Shown piece by piece: positions 8,494 to 18,072 of a stretch of 64,000 nt of DNA (positions are counted from its first letter, which is position 1; each line of letters begins with the position of its first letter). The translations under genes and the position numbers were made by a program. Origin of the DNA: Rothia mucilaginosa. GTDB taxonomy: Bacteria > Actinomycetota > Actinomycetes > Actinomycetales > Micrococcaceae. The notes beneath the pieces are model-generated. The model ran no database searches. It saw only the letters and a list, made by a program, of their open reading frames with translations, and was not told where the DNA came from. The stretch is from NCBI RefSeq assembly GCF_001061665.1, contig NZ_JVSP01000002.1, positions 91,177-155,176 on the forward strand. The letters are read 5' to 3'.

Positions 8494-9777
8494 ATGAAGG
8501 TTTTGGTACTGGGCCCCGGCGGCCGCGAACACGCAATTATTCGAGCGCTTCTGCGCGACCCTGAGGTAACCGAGGTGCACAGCGCCCCCGGCAACGCCGG
8601 CATTGCCCAGGATGTTCCCGTCCACGCAATTGATGCGAATGACCCCGCCCAGGCAACCGCCCTGGCGCGCGAACTGAGCGCCGACCTGGTCGTTATTGGC
8701 CCGGAGGCGCCCTTGGTCGCAGGTGTTTCTGATGCACTGCGTGAGGCGGGTTTTGACGTTTTCGGCCCCTCCGCAGCTGCCGCGCAGCTGGAGGGCTCCA
8801 AGGCCTTCGCTAAGCAGGTCATGGAAGAGGCTTCCGTGCCGACCGCGCGCGCCCACGAGGCACGCACTCTCCCCGAGGCTGAGGCAGCGCTGGACGAGTT
8901 CGGCTCCCCCTACGTGGTGAAGGACGACGGCCTGGCTGCGGGTAAGGGCGTTGTGGTGACCGAGGACCGCACCGCGGCACTGGAGCACGCTCAGGCTTGC
9001 TTCAACGCTGGCGGCACCGTGGTCATCGAAGAGTTCCTGGACGGCCCCGAGGTGTCCCTTTTCGTCATCTCTGACGGCAAGAACGTTCTGCCGCTGTCCC
9101 CGGCTCAGGACTTCAAACGCATTTTCGACAACGACGAGGGCCCGAACACCGGCGGTATGGGCGCCTACACCCCGCTTCCCTGGCTGCCCGAGGGCTTCGT
9201 GCAGGAGGTCGTGGAGAAGGTTGCCCGCCCGACCGTAGCGCGCATGGCTGAGCGCGGCACCCCGTTCGTGGGCGTGCTCTTCTGCGGCCTGGCTGTGACC
9301 AACCGCGGCGTGCGCGTCATCGAGTTTAACGCCCGCTTTGGCGACCCCGAAACTCAGGCGGTTCTGGCGCGCCTGCGCACCCCGCTGGGTCAGCTGCTGC
9401 GTGCGGCCGCTCGCGGCGAGATTTCTGAGGGTACCGAGCTGGATTGGGATCCCCGCACCGCGGTGGACGTGGTCATGGCCGCCGAGAACTACCCGGGCAC
9501 TCCCCGCAAGGGTGACGTCATCTCCGGCCTGGATAAGGCGAACGCCCTGGAGGGCGTGCACGTGATTCACGCGGGCACCGTCGCATCCGAGGAGGGCGTG
9601 CTGACTGCTGGCGGTCGTGTGCTGGCTGTTGTTGCTCTCGGCGATGACCTGGCTGCCGCCCGTAACGCCGCCTACGAGGGTGTTCGCGCTATCTCTTGGG
9701 CTGGCGCGCAGTACCGCACCGATATTGCGCTGAAGGCTGTGGAGAACCGCATCCACATTCCCGCCCCGCGCGACTAA
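8494..9777 (+). CDS. purD: Phosphoribosylamine-glycine ligase (GAR synthetase)
   Basis: Second step of purine synthesis: joins glycine to phosphoribosylamine using ATP. The 427-residue protein starts MKVLVLGPGGREHAI, the family N-terminus. The N domain is followed by an ATP-grasp domain with KDDGLAAGKGVVV and FNARFGDPETQ, and by the C-terminal domain. The open frame extends 27 codons further upstream, but the family start is the ATG at 8494. That ATG has no ribosome site and sits seven bases behind a -10 box, so a leaderless mRNA is likely. A strong hairpin follows, so it is monocistronic and separate from purC. Confidence 0.96.
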   Translation: MKVLVLGPGGREHAIIRALLRDPEVTEVHSAPGNAGIAQDVPVHAIDANDPAQATALARELSADLVVIGPEAPLVAGVSDALREAGFDVFGPSAAAAQLEGSKAFAKQVMEEASVPTARAHEARTLPEAEAALDEFGSPYVVKDDGLAAGKGVVVTEDRTAALEHAQACFNAGGTVVIEEFLDGPEVSLFVISDGKNVLPLSPAQDFKRIFDNDEGPNTGGMGAYTPLPWLPEGFVQEVVEKVARPTVARMAERGTPFVGVLFCGLAVTNRGVRVIEFNARFGDPETQAVLARLRTPLGQLLRAAARGEISEGTELDWDPRTAVDVVMAAENYPGTPRKGDVISGLDKANALEGVHVIHAGTVASEEGVLTAGGRVLAVVALGDDLAAARNAAYEGVRAISWAGAQYRTDIALKAVENRIHIPAPRD

Positions 9778-9787
9778 AACCTAAGGT

Positions 9788-9830
9788 GACCGGCTTCCCC
9801 GCTTGAGGGTGGGGGAGCCGGTCGCTTCTT
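9788..9830 (+). terminator. Rho-independent terminator after purD
   Basis: Arms 9788-9800 and 9811-9823 (GACCGGCTTCCCC and its near-perfect complement) form a 13-bp stem with a 10-nt loop, followed by a T-rich stretch. Confidence 0.8.
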
Positions 9831-10046
9831 TGCCACTCGCTTCTTTATTCCTCGCCGCCTCAGCTTTTCCCGGGTTCATTTCCTCGGCTCGGGGGTGCTG
9901 GCGGCGACGACCGGGGCAGGTGGGGTTCTCAAGATTGTGCCGTATTGATGCTCAATTGGCACTATCGGGAGCCGTGCCTGTCGCGGTATTGTAATTACAC
10001 AGACTTTTTGCATCCACATCACACCACCTCATCAGGAGAAATTCTC

Positions 10047-10973
10047 ATGACTTCTCGTTCTAACCCCGTGGAAATTCCTGGCTGGACTCACATTTATTCC
10101 GGCAAGGTCCGCGACCTGTATGTTCCGAATGAGGAACGTTTTGACGCCACCGGCTTGACCGTCAATGATGACGCTGAGCTGCGTGCCGGTTCGGTTATGG
10201 TTGTCGCCTCGGACCGTATTAGCGCTTTTGACCGTATTCTGCCCACCGAGATCCCGGATAAGGGCAAGATTCTGACTCAGATGTCCCTGTGGTGGTTTGA
10301 GCAGCTTAAGCAGGTTCCGAACCACGTGCTGTCCACTGACGTTCCGGATGTTGTGGCTGGTCGCGCGATGATTTGCCGCTCCCTGAACATGTTCCCGGTG
10401 GAGTGCATTGTGCGCGGTTACCTGACCGGTTCGGGTTTGGCTGTGTACAACGAGACCGGTGAGATTGCTGGTGTGAAGCTGCCTGCGGGCCTGGTGGATG
10501 GTTCCCGCCTGGACACCCCGATTTTCACTCCGACCGGTAAGGCTGAGGTGGGTGAGCATGATGAGCTGGTGACTCGTGAGGAGCTGTACGCTGAGGTGGG
10601 TCAGCCGGTGGGCGAGCGCCTGGAGGAGCTGAGCCTGAGCCTGTACACCACTGCGGAGAAGATTGCTCGCGAGCAGGGCATTATTCTGGCGGATACCAAG
10701 ATGGAGTTCGGTACTGATTCGTACCGCGGCGAGATTACTCTGGGTGATGAGGTTCTGACTCCGGATTCTTCGCGTTTCTGGGACGCTCAGCAGTACGAGC
10801 CGGGTCGTCCGCAGCCGAGCTTCGATAAGCAGTATGTGCGTGACTGGCTGCGTTCGCCGGAGTCGGGTTGGGACGGTTCGGATAACGTGCCGCACCTGCC
10901 TGAGGAGGTTGTGGAGAAGACTCGTGCCCGTTACGTTGAGGCGTATGAGCGTCTGACCGGCACGAAGTTCTAA
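10047..10973 (+). CDS. purC: SAICAR synthetase
   Basis: Phosphoribosylaminoimidazole-succinocarboxamide synthase: joins aspartate to CAIR with ATP. The 308-residue protein shows the family landmarks YSGKVRDLY, VVASDRISAFD, ECIVRGYLTGSG and DTKMEFG, and a C-terminal DSSRFWD. The frame opens 34 codons earlier, but the ATG at 10047 has a CAGGAGA site and matches the family start. It lies 270 bp after purD and is separated from it by a terminator, so it has its own promoter in 9830-10035. It is closed by a long stem-loop shared with the convergent regulator gene. Confidence 0.96.
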   Translation: MTSRSNPVEIPGWTHIYSGKVRDLYVPNEERFDATGLTVNDDAELRAGSVMVVASDRISAFDRILPTEIPDKGKILTQMSLWWFEQLKQVPNHVLSTDVPDVVAGRAMICRSLNMFPVECIVRGYLTGSGLAVYNETGEIAGVKLPAGLVDGSRLDTPIFTPTGKAEVGEHDELVTREELYAEVGQPVGERLEELSLSLYTTAEKIAREQGIILADTKMEFGTDSYRGEITLGDEVLTPDSSRFWDAQQYEPGRPQPSFDKQYVRDWLRSPESGWDGSDNVPHLPEEVVEKTRARYVEAYERLTGTKF

Positions 10974-11006
10974 ACTCAATATTTCGGGCTGAAATAAGTC
11001 TTAGAG

Positions 11007-11064
11007 ATAGCTAAAGGGCGGTGCCCCGGAAGGTCATTCTTCCGGGGCACCACCCTTTAGCTAT
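11007..11064. terminator. Bidirectional terminator between purC and the LldR-type regulator
   Basis: A long stem (ATAGCTAAAGGG... with the mirrored ...CCCTTTAGCTAT) has one mismatch region and a 7-nt loop (GTCATTC). It lies between two convergent genes and can serve both. Confidence 0.8.
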
Positions 11065-11092
11065 ATGGGTTTATGCGGTTGAGGGGCAAAGC

Positions 11093-11995
11093 CTAGCCGT
11101 CGTGAGCGTCTTCATCGTGCACACCTTCGTGGCACAAATCCTCGTGCAGAATATCCCGCGCCGGATGCTGCCGTGCCCGCTCCTCCGCAGCACGGTCAGA
11201 CAGCGAATAGAACCACGTAATATGCTCGCACACCCGCTCATAGGCGGCCTGCTCATCGTGCGAAGTGATCGCCTCAATAATGCCGTAATGCTGCTCCTGC
11301 AACGTGCGCTTGACCGCCTCCCAATCCTTCAGGAAAGGAACCGCCTCCTGCACATAACTCATCGTCGCCATGTGCAGAGAGTCAATGACCGTATCAAGCA
11401 CAATATTGCCGCCAAGCTTCGACAGTTCATAGTGAAAACGCGTATCGCAGAAATGGAAACGCTCATCACTAATCTGCTCATCCATCTCCGTAAGGTGTAC
11501 GCGCGCCCGCTCCAACGCCGCCTCACGCTCCGGGGAATCCGGTGCAGCCGCCGCCGCACGCGCCGCCGGGCCCTCCAACAGCAGGCGGGTTGAGACGACG
11601 TCCTTCACCGGCAGGCTACGGGTCGCAATGTGCATGCGTAGCGCCCAGCTGAGCGCATCCGACGGCTCCGAAATGATAATCGCACCCGACTTCGGGCCCG
11701 AACCCGTGCTCGAGCGAATCAGACCCAGCGCATTTAGAACCCGCAGCCCCTCACGCACCGAGGGGCGGGAAATGCCGTACCGCGCCGCCAGCTCACGCTC
11801 GGAGGGGAGCTTATCGCCCACGCGTAGCTCACCCAGACGCAGGCGACGCTCAAAAGTCTCCAGAACGATGCTGTAGCTGCGGTCCTTCAGTATTGGTTCA
11901 TGAGCGTGGAGCCGCGCAGGCTGGACCGGCTCGGACGCTGTCGCATCGGATGGGGAGGCACCGGGCCGAAGGTCATCCTGAGAAGTCTGCGGCAT
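11093..11995 (-). CDS. FadR/GntR-family regulator, LldR type
   Basis: A 300-residue transcription factor. Residues 40-105 form the winged helix (PSERELAARYGISRPSVREG), and residues 130-270 a helical FCD ligand domain with the metal/ligand residues of the family (RLLLEG, CDTRFHYELS). LldR-type proteins bind lactate and repress lactate genes. The neighbouring lactate permease and the TGGTCTGACCA palindromes upstream of it fit this role (inference). The first 35 residues are a disordered extension. The ATG has an AGGAGA site. The gene lies downstream of lctP in the same direction, but a terminator hairpin stands between them, so it is probably transcribed at a lower level by readthrough or a weak promoter. 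Confidence 0.88.
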   Translation of the reverse strand: MPQTSQDDLRPGASPSDATASEPVQPARLHAHEPILKDRSYSIVLETFERRLRLGELRVGDKLPSERELAARYGISRPSVREGLRVLNALGLIRSSTGSGPKSGAIIISEPSDALSWALRMHIATRSLPVKDVVSTRLLLEGPAARAAAAAPDSPEREAALERARVHLTEMDEQISDERFHFCDTRFHYELSKLGGNIVLDTVIDSLHMATMSYVQEAVPFLKDWEAVKRTLQEQHYGIIEAITSHDEQAAYERVCEHITWFYSLSDRAAEERARQHPARDILHEDLCHEGVHDEDAHDG

Positions 11996-12079
11996 GAAAT
12001 CTCCTAATAACGAGGGGGGGGAGTATGGAAGAGCGGAAGCTCCGAGCGGCTGAAGCGAAGTGAAGGGAAGCCGAGGGAC

Positions 12080-12122
12080 AAAGAAAGCGGGGCGGCAGAA
12101 CCGAGAAGGTTCGCCGCCCCGC
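12080..12122 (-). terminator. Terminator after lctP
   Basis: Arms 12088-12102 and 12108-12122 (GCGGGGCGGC-GAACC type) form a very GC-rich stem, followed on the minus strand by TTTCTTT. It separates lctP from the regulator gene. Confidence 0.75.
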
Positions 12123-12207
12123 CGTGGCCACCGGAAAATACCGGGGCGAATGTCCTACGGCCCTTGAGGCTTTCACCTCAAGAACTCTCTAAGGGGTGAG
12201 CCTCAGA

Positions 12208-13881
12208 TTAGGGAACCAGGAAGGACAGAACGTTGGTCTGCAGGAAGACCAGGACGCAGACGAACAGGAGCATAGCGAAGGACCAGGGGAGGACAGCCTT
12301 GAGGATGTCGGATTCCTTGCCTTCCATGTCCACGGAGGTAGCAGCAATAGCCAGCGACTGCGGGGAGATCATCTTACCGACCACACCACCGGTGGTGTTA
12401 GCAGCCAGCATGAGCTCGGGGGTTGCGCCGTGGATACCTGCGTGCTGCAGGTTCTCAGCAGCAGACACCTGCAGCTTGGAGAACAGTGCGTTCGCACTGG
12501 TGTCCGAACCGGTCACAGCGGTACCGATCCAGCCCAGAGCCGGTGCGAGGAACGCGTAGACGGTGCCCAGGCCTGCCAGGAAGGTACCCATAGCAATGGT
12601 CTGACCGGAGAAGTTCATGACGTATGCCAGTGCCAGAACCGAAGCAATGGTCAGGATGGACCAACGCATGCGGTAGACAACGGAACCGAACTCGGTGAAG
12701 ATTGCCGGGAACTTGAAGGCGTAGCGGCCCTTCTCGTTGAAGAAGAAGTAGACCACAGCAACAACCAGACCGGAGATGATCAGCAGGGTGCCGGGGTTGG
12801 ACATCCACGCGAAGTTGTAGACTGCATCCTTGACGGGCTTGCCGTCGGCGGTGACGAGGCGGGAGCTCAGAGCCTGGATGTCGATCTTGAGGACGAAGCT
12901 CTTCAGCCATGCCTTCAGGCCAGCGTGCAGGTTAGCAACACCGAAGATTGCAACGACGATGACGTAGGGCAGCAGTGCCATCCAGACGCGAACGGCGGGC
13001 AGAGCTTCCTTCTCTTCAGCCTGTGCGGGCAGGCCGTAGCGTTCACGAACGCCCTCGACGCCGCGCGGCTTCCAGAACTGCAGGAAGATAACAGCAACAC
13101 CCATGGAGACGATGCAAGCAACAACGTCGGTCAGGTTGAACGCGGGGGTAGCAGCGGTGACCCACTGGGTAATTGCGAAGGAAACACCGATGATCAGTGC
13201 GGGCAGCCAAGCGTCCTTCAGGCCCTTCATACCGTCGAGGATGACGAGCAGGATGAGCGGAACGAGCATTGCCAGGAACGGAGCCTGGTGACCAACGATG
13301 GTTGCGATAACGTGTGCGTCCTTGCCGCCGACGTCAGCTGCGGTGGTAATCGGGACGGCGACGGCACCGAAGGCCACGGGAGCGGTGTTAGCGAGCAGAA
13401 CGGTAATAGCGGCCTTGAGGGGCTTAACGCCCAGGGCCAGAATCATGGTTGCGGTAATCGCGACGGGGGCACCGAAGCCAGCCAGCGCCTCGAGCAGACC
13501 ACCGAAGCAGAAGGCAATCAGGATGGCCTGGATGCGCAGGTCGCCGCCGCCGAGGCGGTCAAACACGCGGCGCAGGTCTTCGAATCGACCGGAGAGAACG
13601 GTGATCTGGTAGAACCAGATGGCGCCCAGAATCACCCAGCAGATGACCAGGCCGTAGATGGCGCCGCGGACGGCGCTCAGGCCGCCGAGATCTGCGGGCA
13701 TGTGGAAGCCGAGGACTGCCACGAGGATGGATGCTACCAGGGCCACGATTGCGGACCAGTGGGCGCGTGCCTTGACGCCCAGCAGCATGACAAAGAAGGT
13801 GAGGAGGGGGATCGTTGCGACGAGCGCGCTTAGCCCGAGGCTACCTCCAACTGCGTTGGTTACAGCGGTGTAAGTTTCCAC
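12208..13881 (-). CDS. lctP: L-lactate permease
   Basis: A 557-residue polytopic membrane protein of the LctP/LldP family that imports lactate with protons. It has about 13-14 hydrophobic helices and the family signature GGLLEALAGFGAPVAI near residue 130. The C-terminal repeat contains LAPALGWIGTAVTGSDTSAN. Translation starts at GTG (13881) behind a clear AAAGGAG site. Together with lutABC on the other side of the control region it forms a lactate uptake and oxidation module. Two LldR-like operators 35 and 93 bp upstream of the start suggest repression that lactate relieves. Confidence 0.93.
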   Translation of the reverse strand: METYTAVTNAVGGSLGLSALVATIPLLTFFVMLLGVKARAHWSAIVALVASILVAVLGFHMPADLGGLSAVRGAIYGLVICWVILGAIWFYQITVLSGRFEDLRRVFDRLGGGDLRIQAILIAFCFGGLLEALAGFGAPVAITATMILALGVKPLKAAITVLLANTAPVAFGAVAVPITTAADVGGKDAHVIATIVGHQAPFLAMLVPLILLVILDGMKGLKDAWLPALIIGVSFAITQWVTAATPAFNLTDVVACIVSMGVAVIFLQFWKPRGVEGVRERYGLPAQAEEKEALPAVRVWMALLPYVIVVAIFGVANLHAGLKAWLKSFVLKIDIQALSSRLVTADGKPVKDAVYNFAWMSNPGTLLIISGLVVAVVYFFFNEKGRYAFKFPAIFTEFGSVVYRMRWSILTIASVLALAYVMNFSGQTIAMGTFLAGLGTVYAFLAPALGWIGTAVTGSDTSANALFSKLQVSAAENLQHAGIHGATPELMLAANTTGGVVGKMISPQSLAIAATSVDMEGKESDILKAVLPWSFAMLLFVCVLVFLQTNVLSFLVP

Positions 13882-13915
13882 TGGAACTCCTTTGGTTCAG
13901 GGTGTGTCTTGTGTA

Positions 13916-13926
13916 TGGTCTGACCA
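13916..13926. promoter_or_regulatory. LldR/FadR-family operator 1
   Basis: TGGTCTGACCA is a perfect palindrome around a central T and matches the TNGTNNNACNA pattern known for LldR and related FCD regulators. It sits between the lctP ribosome site and the second copy. Confidence 0.7.
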
Positions 13927-13973
13927 TTTAACGGTGCGTGAGCGAACGGATCTTTGTTCTCTCGCGGGGGATG

Positions 13974-13984
13974 TGGTCAGACCA
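13974..13984. promoter_or_regulatory. LldR/FadR-family operator 2
   Basis: TGGTCAGACCA is the second perfect palindrome, 58 bp (about 5.5 helix turns) from the first. Two sites could bracket the lctP promoter or support looping. Confidence 0.7.
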
Positions 13985-14687
13985 TTCATCGCATGTATAG
14001 AACCATACCCGACGTATTGCGGTTTCGCCAAAAGCACACAGCTTCGTTACGGGTCGTCGAGCGGGTCGGGCTCGAAATTTTTCTGTGAATTTGCCGCTAT
14101 GTTGCGGCGCTGATAGTTAATTCCAGGTTCTGACACACAACTCGCGAGACCGACCTAAGGGTACCCATTTCTGTACGTCAGGGAATCGAATGTGACGCGG
14201 GAAAAATGCACACCGATTGTTGGTTTCGTGAAAAATAATGCCCCTAAAAACATTGAAAGAAAGGGGGTTTGTGCCTATTTTCCGCGAATTCTCACATTGT
14301 ATATCTGCGTTTGATGAGCGTTCAAATACGCTCCGGCGAGATGCTCTGATTCGCGATTCAAGAAGAGATGGGGTCACATATACCGGAAGGTAAGAAAGTG
14401 TACCTTAGAGTCAGGATGACCTAACCCTTTATTTAACAAGGAAAGTATGCCCTATTCCGAGTAGAGAAAAGAAACGTAACAGTGTTAAATAGCAAGGACT
14501 AGATAAGACATCACCACGGTTTCTGATCCCACCGCATCCCACCTCCACTTGGGGCGTGCACCGTCTGTTCGTGCTTATGGGTATCCCACCAACGGCCCGG
14601 CAAAGTACGCAGAACAATGCTCCGCCTGCCCCAGACGCAGGCGGTGAGACCGAGAAACTCTGAATACAGAGGAAAGGACGGCAAGTC

Positions 14688-15482
14688 ATGCGTATTGCAC
14701 TCTTCTCCACGTGCATTGTTGACGGCATGTACCCCCGCGTAGCTCGCGCCACCGTCGAAATTCTTGAGCGCCTGGGCCACGAGGTTGTCTTCCCCCCGAA
14801 CCAGACCTGTTGCTCCCAGATGCACGTCAACTCGGGTTACTTCGACGACGGCTACGAAATTATCAAGAACCACGTCGAGGCCTTCGACTCCTGGGACTGG
14901 GATGTGGCCGTTGCCCCCTCGGGTTCCTGCGTTGCCTCCCTGCGCGACCAGCAGGCTATGGTAGCCCGCAGCCGCGGCGACGAGGCCCTGGCTCTGAAGG
15001 CTGAGCAGATTGCCTCTCGCACCTTCGAGCTCTCCCAGCTGCTGATTGACGTCCTCGGCATCACCAACGCAGCCGAGCAGCTCGGCTCCTACTTCCCCGA
15101 GCACGTCACCTACCACAGCTCCTGCCACGGTATGCGTCTGCTCCGCCTGGGCACCCGTCAGCAGGACCTGGTCCGCACCGTTGAGGGCATCAAGTACACC
15201 CAGATTGAGGGCATGGACCAGTGCTGCGGCTTCGGCGGTACCTTCTCCTTCAAGAACCCCGATGTTTCCGGCGCCATGGTCAACGACAAGGCCGACAACG
15301 TCGAGGCAACCGGCGCATCCATCTGCACCGGCGGCGACTGCTCCTGCCTCATGAACATCGGTGGTGCGCTCTCGCGCCGCGGCTCCGACGTGAAGACCAT
15401 CCATTTCGCTGAGATCCTCGCCTCCACCAAGGAAAACCCGCTCAAGATTGACTCGAAGAACATCGAGCTCTCGATCGCCTAA
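14688..15482 (+). CDS. lutA: Lactate utilisation protein A (Fe-S oxidoreductase)
   Basis: A 264-residue protein with two cysteine-rich CCG-type domains, as in LutA/GlpC-like and heterodisulfide-reductase-like subunits. In B. subtilis LutABC oxidises L-lactate to pyruvate as a membrane-associated iron-sulfur complex. Visible clusters are CIVDGMYP near the start, PPNQTCCSQMH, the CCGFGGTFS motif and GGDCSCL. It has no membrane segment. A GGAAAGGA ribosome site precedes the ATG. It is the first of three tightly packed genes (16 bp to lutB, then a TAATG overlap with lutC) ending at one terminator. Confidence 0.92.
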   Translation: MRIALFSTCIVDGMYPRVARATVEILERLGHEVVFPPNQTCCSQMHVNSGYFDDGYEIIKNHVEAFDSWDWDVAVAPSGSCVASLRDQQAMVARSRGDEALALKAEQIASRTFELSQLLIDVLGITNAAEQLGSYFPEHVTYHSSCHGMRLLRLGTRQQDLVRTVEGIKYTQIEGMDQCCGFGGTFSFKNPDVSGAMVNDKADNVEATGASICTGGDCSCLMNIGGALSRRGSDVKTIHFAEILASTKENPLKIDSKNIELSIA

Positions 15483-15498
15483 GGAAAGACAAGACCTC

Positions 15499-17127
15499 AT
15501 GACCGCTATTCAGCTTGGTATGCCCAAGGTCGTTCATTACGGCGAGGGCAACATTTTCGAAGAAATCCCCTTCCCCAAGTACGCCAAGGAAGAGCTCAAG
15601 AACGAGCAGCTGCGCTCCAACCTGCGCTTCGTGACCCACGCGATTCGTAACAAGCGCGCCCGCGTCACCGCAGAGCTGCCCGACTGGCAGGAGCTGCGCA
15701 ACACCGGTGAGAGCGTCAAGAACTACGTTCTGGCAAACCTCCCCGAGCTGCTCGAGCAGTTCGAGCGCAACTTCACCGCTGCCGGTGGCCACGTGCACTG
15801 GGCCCGCAACGCCTCCGAGGCAAACCAGATCGCCCTGGACCTGATCCGCGAGCAGGGCGTGGACGAAATCATCAAGATCAAGTCCATGGCAACCGCAGAG
15901 ACCGGTCTGAACGAGTTCCTCGAGGAAAACGGCATTAACGCCATCGAGACCGACCTCGCCGAGGAAATCGTGCAGCTGGGCCACGACCGCCCCTCCCACA
16001 TTCTGGTGCCCGCAATTCACCGCAACCGCCGCGAGATTCGCGACATCTTCCTGCGCGAGATTGAGGGTATCAACCCGGACATCACCGATGAGCCTGCAGA
16101 ACTGGCAGAGGCATCCCGTAACCGCCTGCGCAACAAGTTCCTGAACACCACCGTGGCAGTCTCCGGCACTAACTTCGGCATCGCCGAGACCGGTACCCTG
16201 ACCATCGTGGAGTCCGAGGGTAACGGCCGTATGTGCCTCACCCTGCCCGACACCCTGATTACCTTCATGGGTATCGAGAAGATTCTGCCCACCTTCCAGG
16301 ACTACGAGGCCTTCCTGCAGCTGCTGCCCCGTTCCTCCACCGGTGAGCGCATGAACCCCTACACCTCCATGTGGACCGGCGTCACCCCCGGTGACGGCCC
16401 GCAGAACATGCACGTCATCCTCATCGACAACGGTCGTACCGCCGTTCTGGCCGACGAGGTTGGCCGCCAGGCTCTGCGTTGCATCCGTTGCTCCGCCTGC
16501 ATGAACGTGTGCCCCGTGTACGAGCGCGCCGGCGGTCACGCCTACGGCTCCACCTACCCGGGCCCCATCGGCGCGATTCTGTCCCCGCAGCTCTCCGGTA
16601 TCGAGGCTGCAGAGAACAACTCCCTGCCGTACGCATCCTCTCTCTGTGGCGCTTGCTACGAGGTTTGCCCCGTGAAGATTAACTTCCCTGAAGTCCTCGT
16701 GCATCTGCGCGCTAAGGATGTTGAGTCCCAGCACGCTGTCCGCGAGTTCGAGGGCAACAAGAAGGCTCCCTTCTCGCAGATGGACGCCATGATGCTCGGC
16801 GCGAAGAAGCTCTTCACCTCCGGCAAGATGATGTCGGTCGCGGAGCGCGGTCTGCCCATGTCCCGCCTCATCGCCGGTCGCAAGCACAAGATCACCGCTG
16901 TTCCCGGTATCGTCGGCGGTTGGACCGAGTACCGCGACATCCCCGAGCCCCCCAAGGAATCCTTCCGCAACTGGTGGAAGAAGGAGAAGGGTCAGGCTCC
17001 GGCACGCGATAACGCACCGCGCGTTGACATTCAGGCACTCATCGAGGCCAACAAGGGTAAGGCAGCTGAAGCGGCTGCAAACGCTAAGGCTGCTCAGGAA
17101 GCCCGCGAAGCTAAGGAGAACAACTAA
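15499..17127 (+). CDS. lutB: Lactate utilisation protein B (Fe-S / LUD domain)
   Basis: A 542-residue core subunit of the lactate oxidation complex. An N-terminal LUD domain (about 70-300, with GTNFGIAETGTL) is followed by two 4Fe-4S motifs, CIRCSACMNVCP near 330 and CGACYEVCPVK near 385. The C-terminal tail is Ala/Lys-rich and probably flexible. The frame opens 17 codons earlier inside lutA, but the ATG at 15499 has an AAGGAAAG site and fits the family. Its stop overlaps the lutC start. Confidence 0.93.
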   Translation: MTAIQLGMPKVVHYGEGNIFEEIPFPKYAKEELKNEQLRSNLRFVTHAIRNKRARVTAELPDWQELRNTGESVKNYVLANLPELLEQFERNFTAAGGHVHWARNASEANQIALDLIREQGVDEIIKIKSMATAETGLNEFLEENGINAIETDLAEEIVQLGHDRPSHILVPAIHRNRREIRDIFLREIEGINPDITDEPAELAEASRNRLRNKFLNTTVAVSGTNFGIAETGTLTIVESEGNGRMCLTLPDTLITFMGIEKILPTFQDYEAFLQLLPRSSTGERMNPYTSMWTGVTPGDGPQNMHVILIDNGRTAVLADEVGRQALRCIRCSACMNVCPVYERAGGHAYGSTYPGPIGAILSPQLSGIEAAENNSLPYASSLCGACYEVCPVKINFPEVLVHLRAKDVESQHAVREFEGNKKAPFSQMDAMMLGAKKLFTSGKMMSVAERGLPMSRLIAGRKHKITAVPGIVGGWTEYRDIPEPPKESFRNWWKKEKGQAPARDNAPRVDIQALIEANKGKAAEAAANAKAAQEAREAKENN

Positions 17128-17774
17128 TGTCCTCTGCTAAGGAAGATATCCTCGCACGCATCCGCTCCTCTCTCGAGGGCGTAGGCCCCGCACCGGAGCC
17201 GGTTCGTAACTACCGTCGCGTCAGCGAGCTGACCGAGGAGCAGACCATCGACATGCTCGTCGGCCGTCTGATCGACTACAAGGCTAACGTCTTCTTCGCC
17301 ACCCCGGAGAACATCTCCGAGGTTATCGCGGAGCGCCTGGGTGAGAAGTCCACCTACGTGGTGCCCGAGGGCCTGGATAAGAAGTGGCTGCCCGCCGATA
17401 CCGCCGAGCGTAAGCACGTCACCGACTCCGGTAGCACCCTCAAGCCCGGTTGCCTGAGCCTGAAGGAACTGGACGCCGTGGACGCCGTGGTGACCGGTTC
17501 GACTGTCTCTTGCGCAGAGACCGGTACCATCTTCTTGAACACCAACCCGGAGGAAGGCCGCCGCGCCATCACCCTGGTGCCCGACCACCACATCTGTGTG
17601 GTCCCGCGTTCCACCGTGGTGGAGCTGGTGCCCGAGGCGATTGAGCGTATCACCTACACCCGCCCGGTGACCATGATCTCCGGCCCCTCCGCAACCAGCG
17701 ATATTGAGCTGATTCGCGTGGAGGGTGTGCACGGCCCCCGTACCCTGGACGTCATCATCTACGACGCCAAGTAA
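17127..17774 (+). CDS. lutC: Lactate utilisation protein C (LUD domain)
   Basis: A 215-residue LUD-domain protein, third subunit of the LutABC complex. The typical segment SCAETGTIFLNT lies near residue 130, and the family motif LVPDHHICVV follows. It starts within a TAATG overlap with lutB, so stoichiometric coupled translation is likely. It has no Fe-S cysteines and no membrane helix. A strong terminator closes the operon. Confidence 0.92.
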   Translation: MSSAKEDILARIRSSLEGVGPAPEPVRNYRRVSELTEEQTIDMLVGRLIDYKANVFFATPENISEVIAERLGEKSTYVVPEGLDKKWLPADTAERKHVTDSGSTLKPGCLSLKELDAVDAVVTGSTVSCAETGTIFLNTNPEEGRRAITLVPDHHICVVPRSTVVELVPEAIERITYTRPVTMISGPSATSDIELIRVEGVHGPRTLDVIIYDAK

Positions 17775-17788
17775 GCGGAACCTCTAGA

Positions 17789-17834
17789 TAAGGAACCGCC
17801 TAGCAGGCTTTCAAAGCCCGCTAGGCGGTTCCTT
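17789..17834 (+). terminator. Terminator of lutABC
   Basis: Arms beginning TAAGGAACCGCCTAGC and their complement form a stem of about 20 bp with a short TTCAA-type loop. A T-rich stretch (ACGTTT) follows. Confidence 0.85.
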
Positions 17835-18072
17835 ACGTTTATGCCTATCCCCTTCTATCGCACGATATATCTCAGGCCGTCAGCGGAGAATCTATGGCGT
17901 TTTAGGAGTGCTCGAGTCAGCGCTGCGGCGCTCCGGCCGAGGCTCCTGCTGAGAGAATACCTCCTGTACAGGCGCTCCTGCATAGACGCTTCTGCGCGAA
18001 ATATCCGGTGCGGGAACGGCCGCCGAGTTGTTCGCGGGTTCCCCGGGGATCGACAGCTGGGCTATGCGCGGC

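Larger units (their letters stand above)
13882..14687. promoter_or_regulatory. Divergent control region between lctP and lutABC
   Basis: An 800-bp region without a convincing gene. The lctP side carries the two LldR-like operators. The lut side carries a different perfect inverted repeat, AAGGTA-N8-TACCTT at 14387-14406, about 280 bp before lutA. No TGGTNNNACCA site was found by eye on the lut side. The middle is moderately AT-rich, and two small open frames there look spurious. Confidence 0.6.

Noticed and set aside
12196-13833. 545-codon plus-strand frame opposite lctP
   Set aside because: Its Gln/Gly/Asp-rich composition is the mirror of hydrophobic codons of the permease; no start signal.
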